A DNA stretch of 64,000 bases from Rhyacichthys aspro (lineage: Eukaryota; Chordata; Actinopteri; Gobiiformes; Rhyacichthyidae): assembly GCA_036850595.1 (NCBI GenBank), contig CM072162.1, forward strand, positions 20,451,758-20,515,757, in the 5' to 3' direction. Within the stretch, counting starts at the first letter, position 1. Every line of letters starts with the position of its first letter. Shown piece by piece: positions 61,709 to 64,000 of the stretch. The position numbers and the translations under genes are program-made. A model generated the notes under the pieces. The model saw only the letters and a list, made by a program, of their open reading frames with translations, was not told the origin of the DNA and searched no databases.

Positions 61709-64000
61709 CTAATATATTCACTTGAACCGTTCTGACAAACCTGAGGCGCTATTTCTCTCATTGACAGACTTACCACAAGACGTATGTATATCTATTTTTA
61801 GCGTCTGAGGTAGTTGTGTGGTAAAATAAGTGTCAGGCGGATACAGAGTGAGAGTAAGATAGTGATGTGTTTCTTTGGTTGGAAGGAAGGCCAAATGCTC
61901 CTGGTGGATTTGTGCTGGAGGTGATTGATAGTCGAGGCGGTTCGGGTGGTGAGCGTGAAACAGAGGATCCTTCACTGCCGCCTCACCTCTGCTGCACCGC
62001 CGACAGATAGATGTACTACACTTTACTCCCGCCTTCAGTCTTCACACACGTCCCGTTGGAGAAGAGTCATCGAAAAATAGGAAACAGTAAAACCTGTGTC
62101 AGACTGATTTGTTCCTTTTTAGTCTTGTTTATACAGTCTGTGTCAAAAATATAACTGATAACATTAGTATTTTGCAGTTTGTTTCTTTCTTCTGTGCACT
62201 GTATGGTTTGTTTTTAGTGTTGTAATTGTGTTTAAAGCTTGGTAATACCCTTGTTTTAATGTCTAAGTCAACTGTTACCATGCTAATACTCTGCTGGGAT
62301 ATAAAGAATCATTTTAGTGGTATTTCCAATTCAATATCACTTTGTAAGTCCTCTGTTTTTCCTCTTTAACCTCCTCTTTAATGAGTATCCAAGCCATGTC
62401 GAGTGTGAATGCTGCTCTACAAACGCCATCATGCACCAATAAATGGAAAGTCTGTGTGAATATAACAAAATGAGCAGATGCTATACATATATCAATAAGG
62501 AATTTAAATGTCTTGTCAGTGTTTGGTGCAGGCTTTACTCGTAAAACACACAGAATCAGCTGCTTATGAATGCAAGTTTTGACTCTTTTTTTCATTATTT
62601 CCGAAGTAAATTTGCAATTACTTTGTTTCTAAATTTCACCTGAGACTTAAATCTTTAGCTGCCCCCTTTTCTAACATCCTGACTCTTTAGCCTCTTCACT
62701 GGAGCGGTACAGTACTGGTGCGTTTCTGTTACTAAAAGGGGTCCGAAGCGTTCCTTAATGTTCAGAAAGCTGGCTATAAACCGTAAACAGTCTAAAGTTT
62801 ACTGCAGGAACACATGACTCTACCCCAGCCTCTACGTAAGGATTTATTAGAGCAGCTATACACCAAGATTTACTCCCTCGTTTATGTTTTCTTATCTTTT
62901 TTATATCTCAAATAGTGTTAGATCTATGTAACACTTCGATGGCACCATTATTTATGAAGCAGATGCCTCTCTTTTGGATCCAGCGGAACGAAAACGCGCC
63001 TCTCGTACTGTTCCACCGAGTCAAAACAAGGCTTATGTGTCCCCTTTGTAACTGACCCGGCCCCATACCGTAGCACTTCAGTGTAAATGTCAAGCCTTAG
63101 AACAATGACAGGTTAAGGTAAAGGCATCTGGACGGTGTTTTGAGAGGAGGAGAAGAAGAAACGACTGACAGTCACCGCCTCTTACCGTCAGTGACATCTC
63201 TTCACCGTCTCTATTGTGCTGAGCTATCGGGGACTTTTCTGCTGTCACCGACACTTTAGGTGGGCTCTCACTCCTCCGGCTCAGAGACTCCACCTCTACA
63301 TGCTGAAATGCAAAGCGTCATATTTCATATTTCATATTTCGTGGCAGGCTGGCAGGACGGCGGCTGACAGCGAGGCCTGTGAGGAGTCGGTGTCTGTGTC
63401 ACAGCTGTCAAAACGCCCTGCACCAAACTGTAACTGACACAAAACCAACGCCGCTGCTCCGAACGCCAGCTCCCTCCCACTCACCTGCACCTTTTTAAAA
63501 GCACATTAAGCGTATTACCGCCGTGGGATTTTTACTGTAACCTTGTGCCAATTTCCTGGTTGATCTTTCGGTATAAACGCCGTATTCTCACTCACGGATT
63601 ACGTGTTGAGTGACGGCTGAGGGTGAGGATGTTTTATCTGTTTCGGTGGATCCGCTCGGGTTGTTTACTCTTGTTTGACTGTGATTTGAATAATGAAATG
63701 AAAAGGTGCACTTAAGGAGTCAGAAAATGCCAAATAATTTAACAAGAGCGGAGTTTATTTGGCAAAGTTTACCCTTGGATTGTTTAGGAAATAAAAATAA
63801 GCTTTCGTTAACGGATTTACTTTCACAATTTCAGGGTTAAAGGCTGTTTTAAATCAAACTTGTGTGTGTAGTTACATCACAAGAGACTCACCACTCATAC
63901 AAATGCTGGAGAAGAAATATTAAATGTGACAGGATATATTCCTAAAAGATAAATGCAAGGTTTATACTGTCATGAAAAACCCGGAAAAATGCAGAGAATT

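Larger units (their letters stand above)
58914..64000 (+). other. adgra1: adgra1 intron after the TM2 exon (open at right edge)
   Basis: Starts with donor GTAAGTG. It holds both copies of the duplicated block and a repeat fragment at 61649-61708. 62690-63660 is GC-richer with several CpG. The TM3 exon was looked for and not found. Confidence 0.65.

Overview
The window looks like vertebrate, very probably teleost, nuclear DNA. It is AT-rich with long non-coding stretches, coding sequence is confined to short exons with GT/AG boundaries, and several fragments resemble interspersed repeats common in ray-finned fish (a decayed Tc1-like transposon, a tRNA-derived SINE, ACTTG-type and hAT-type MITE remnants). 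There are no bacterial-style operons, rRNA genes or CRISPR arrays. Nearly all long open frames are chance frames.

The main gene is a partial adhesion GPCR of subfamily A on the plus strand, best matched from memory to adgra1 (GPR123). Four exons are visible: two for the membrane-proximal GAIN domain and GPS (20562-20772, 21075-21292), one for the linker and TM1 (51331-51458), and one for TM2 to the start of TM3 (58790-58913). All phases agree and together they give 227 codons. Earlier extracellular exons and everything after the TM3 start were not found. The GPS and TM1 exons are separated by a 30 kb intron, and TM1 and TM2 by a 7.3 kb intron.

Inside the 7.3 kb intron, on the same strand, is an apparently complete three-exon gene for a small charged 67-residue protein (55788-56938). 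Its first intron is 89 nt and its phases match perfectly. I do not recognise the protein. It is the best candidate here for something undescribed.

Layout: 1-20561 is intergenic or upstream intron, with one doubtful minus-strand exon-like segment near 5.1-5.3 kb, a SINE and RFX X-box-like sites. 20562-21292 holds the GAIN/GPS exons. 21293-51330 is the giant intron, with CpG clusters, a MITE, possible regulatory blocks, a perfect X-box and a diverged minisatellite just before the TM1 exon. 51331-58913 holds the TM1 exon, ACTTG repeat, Tc1-like relic, nested small gene and TM2 exon. 58914-64000 is intron with an internal duplication. All family assignments are from memory of sequence features; no database search was run.
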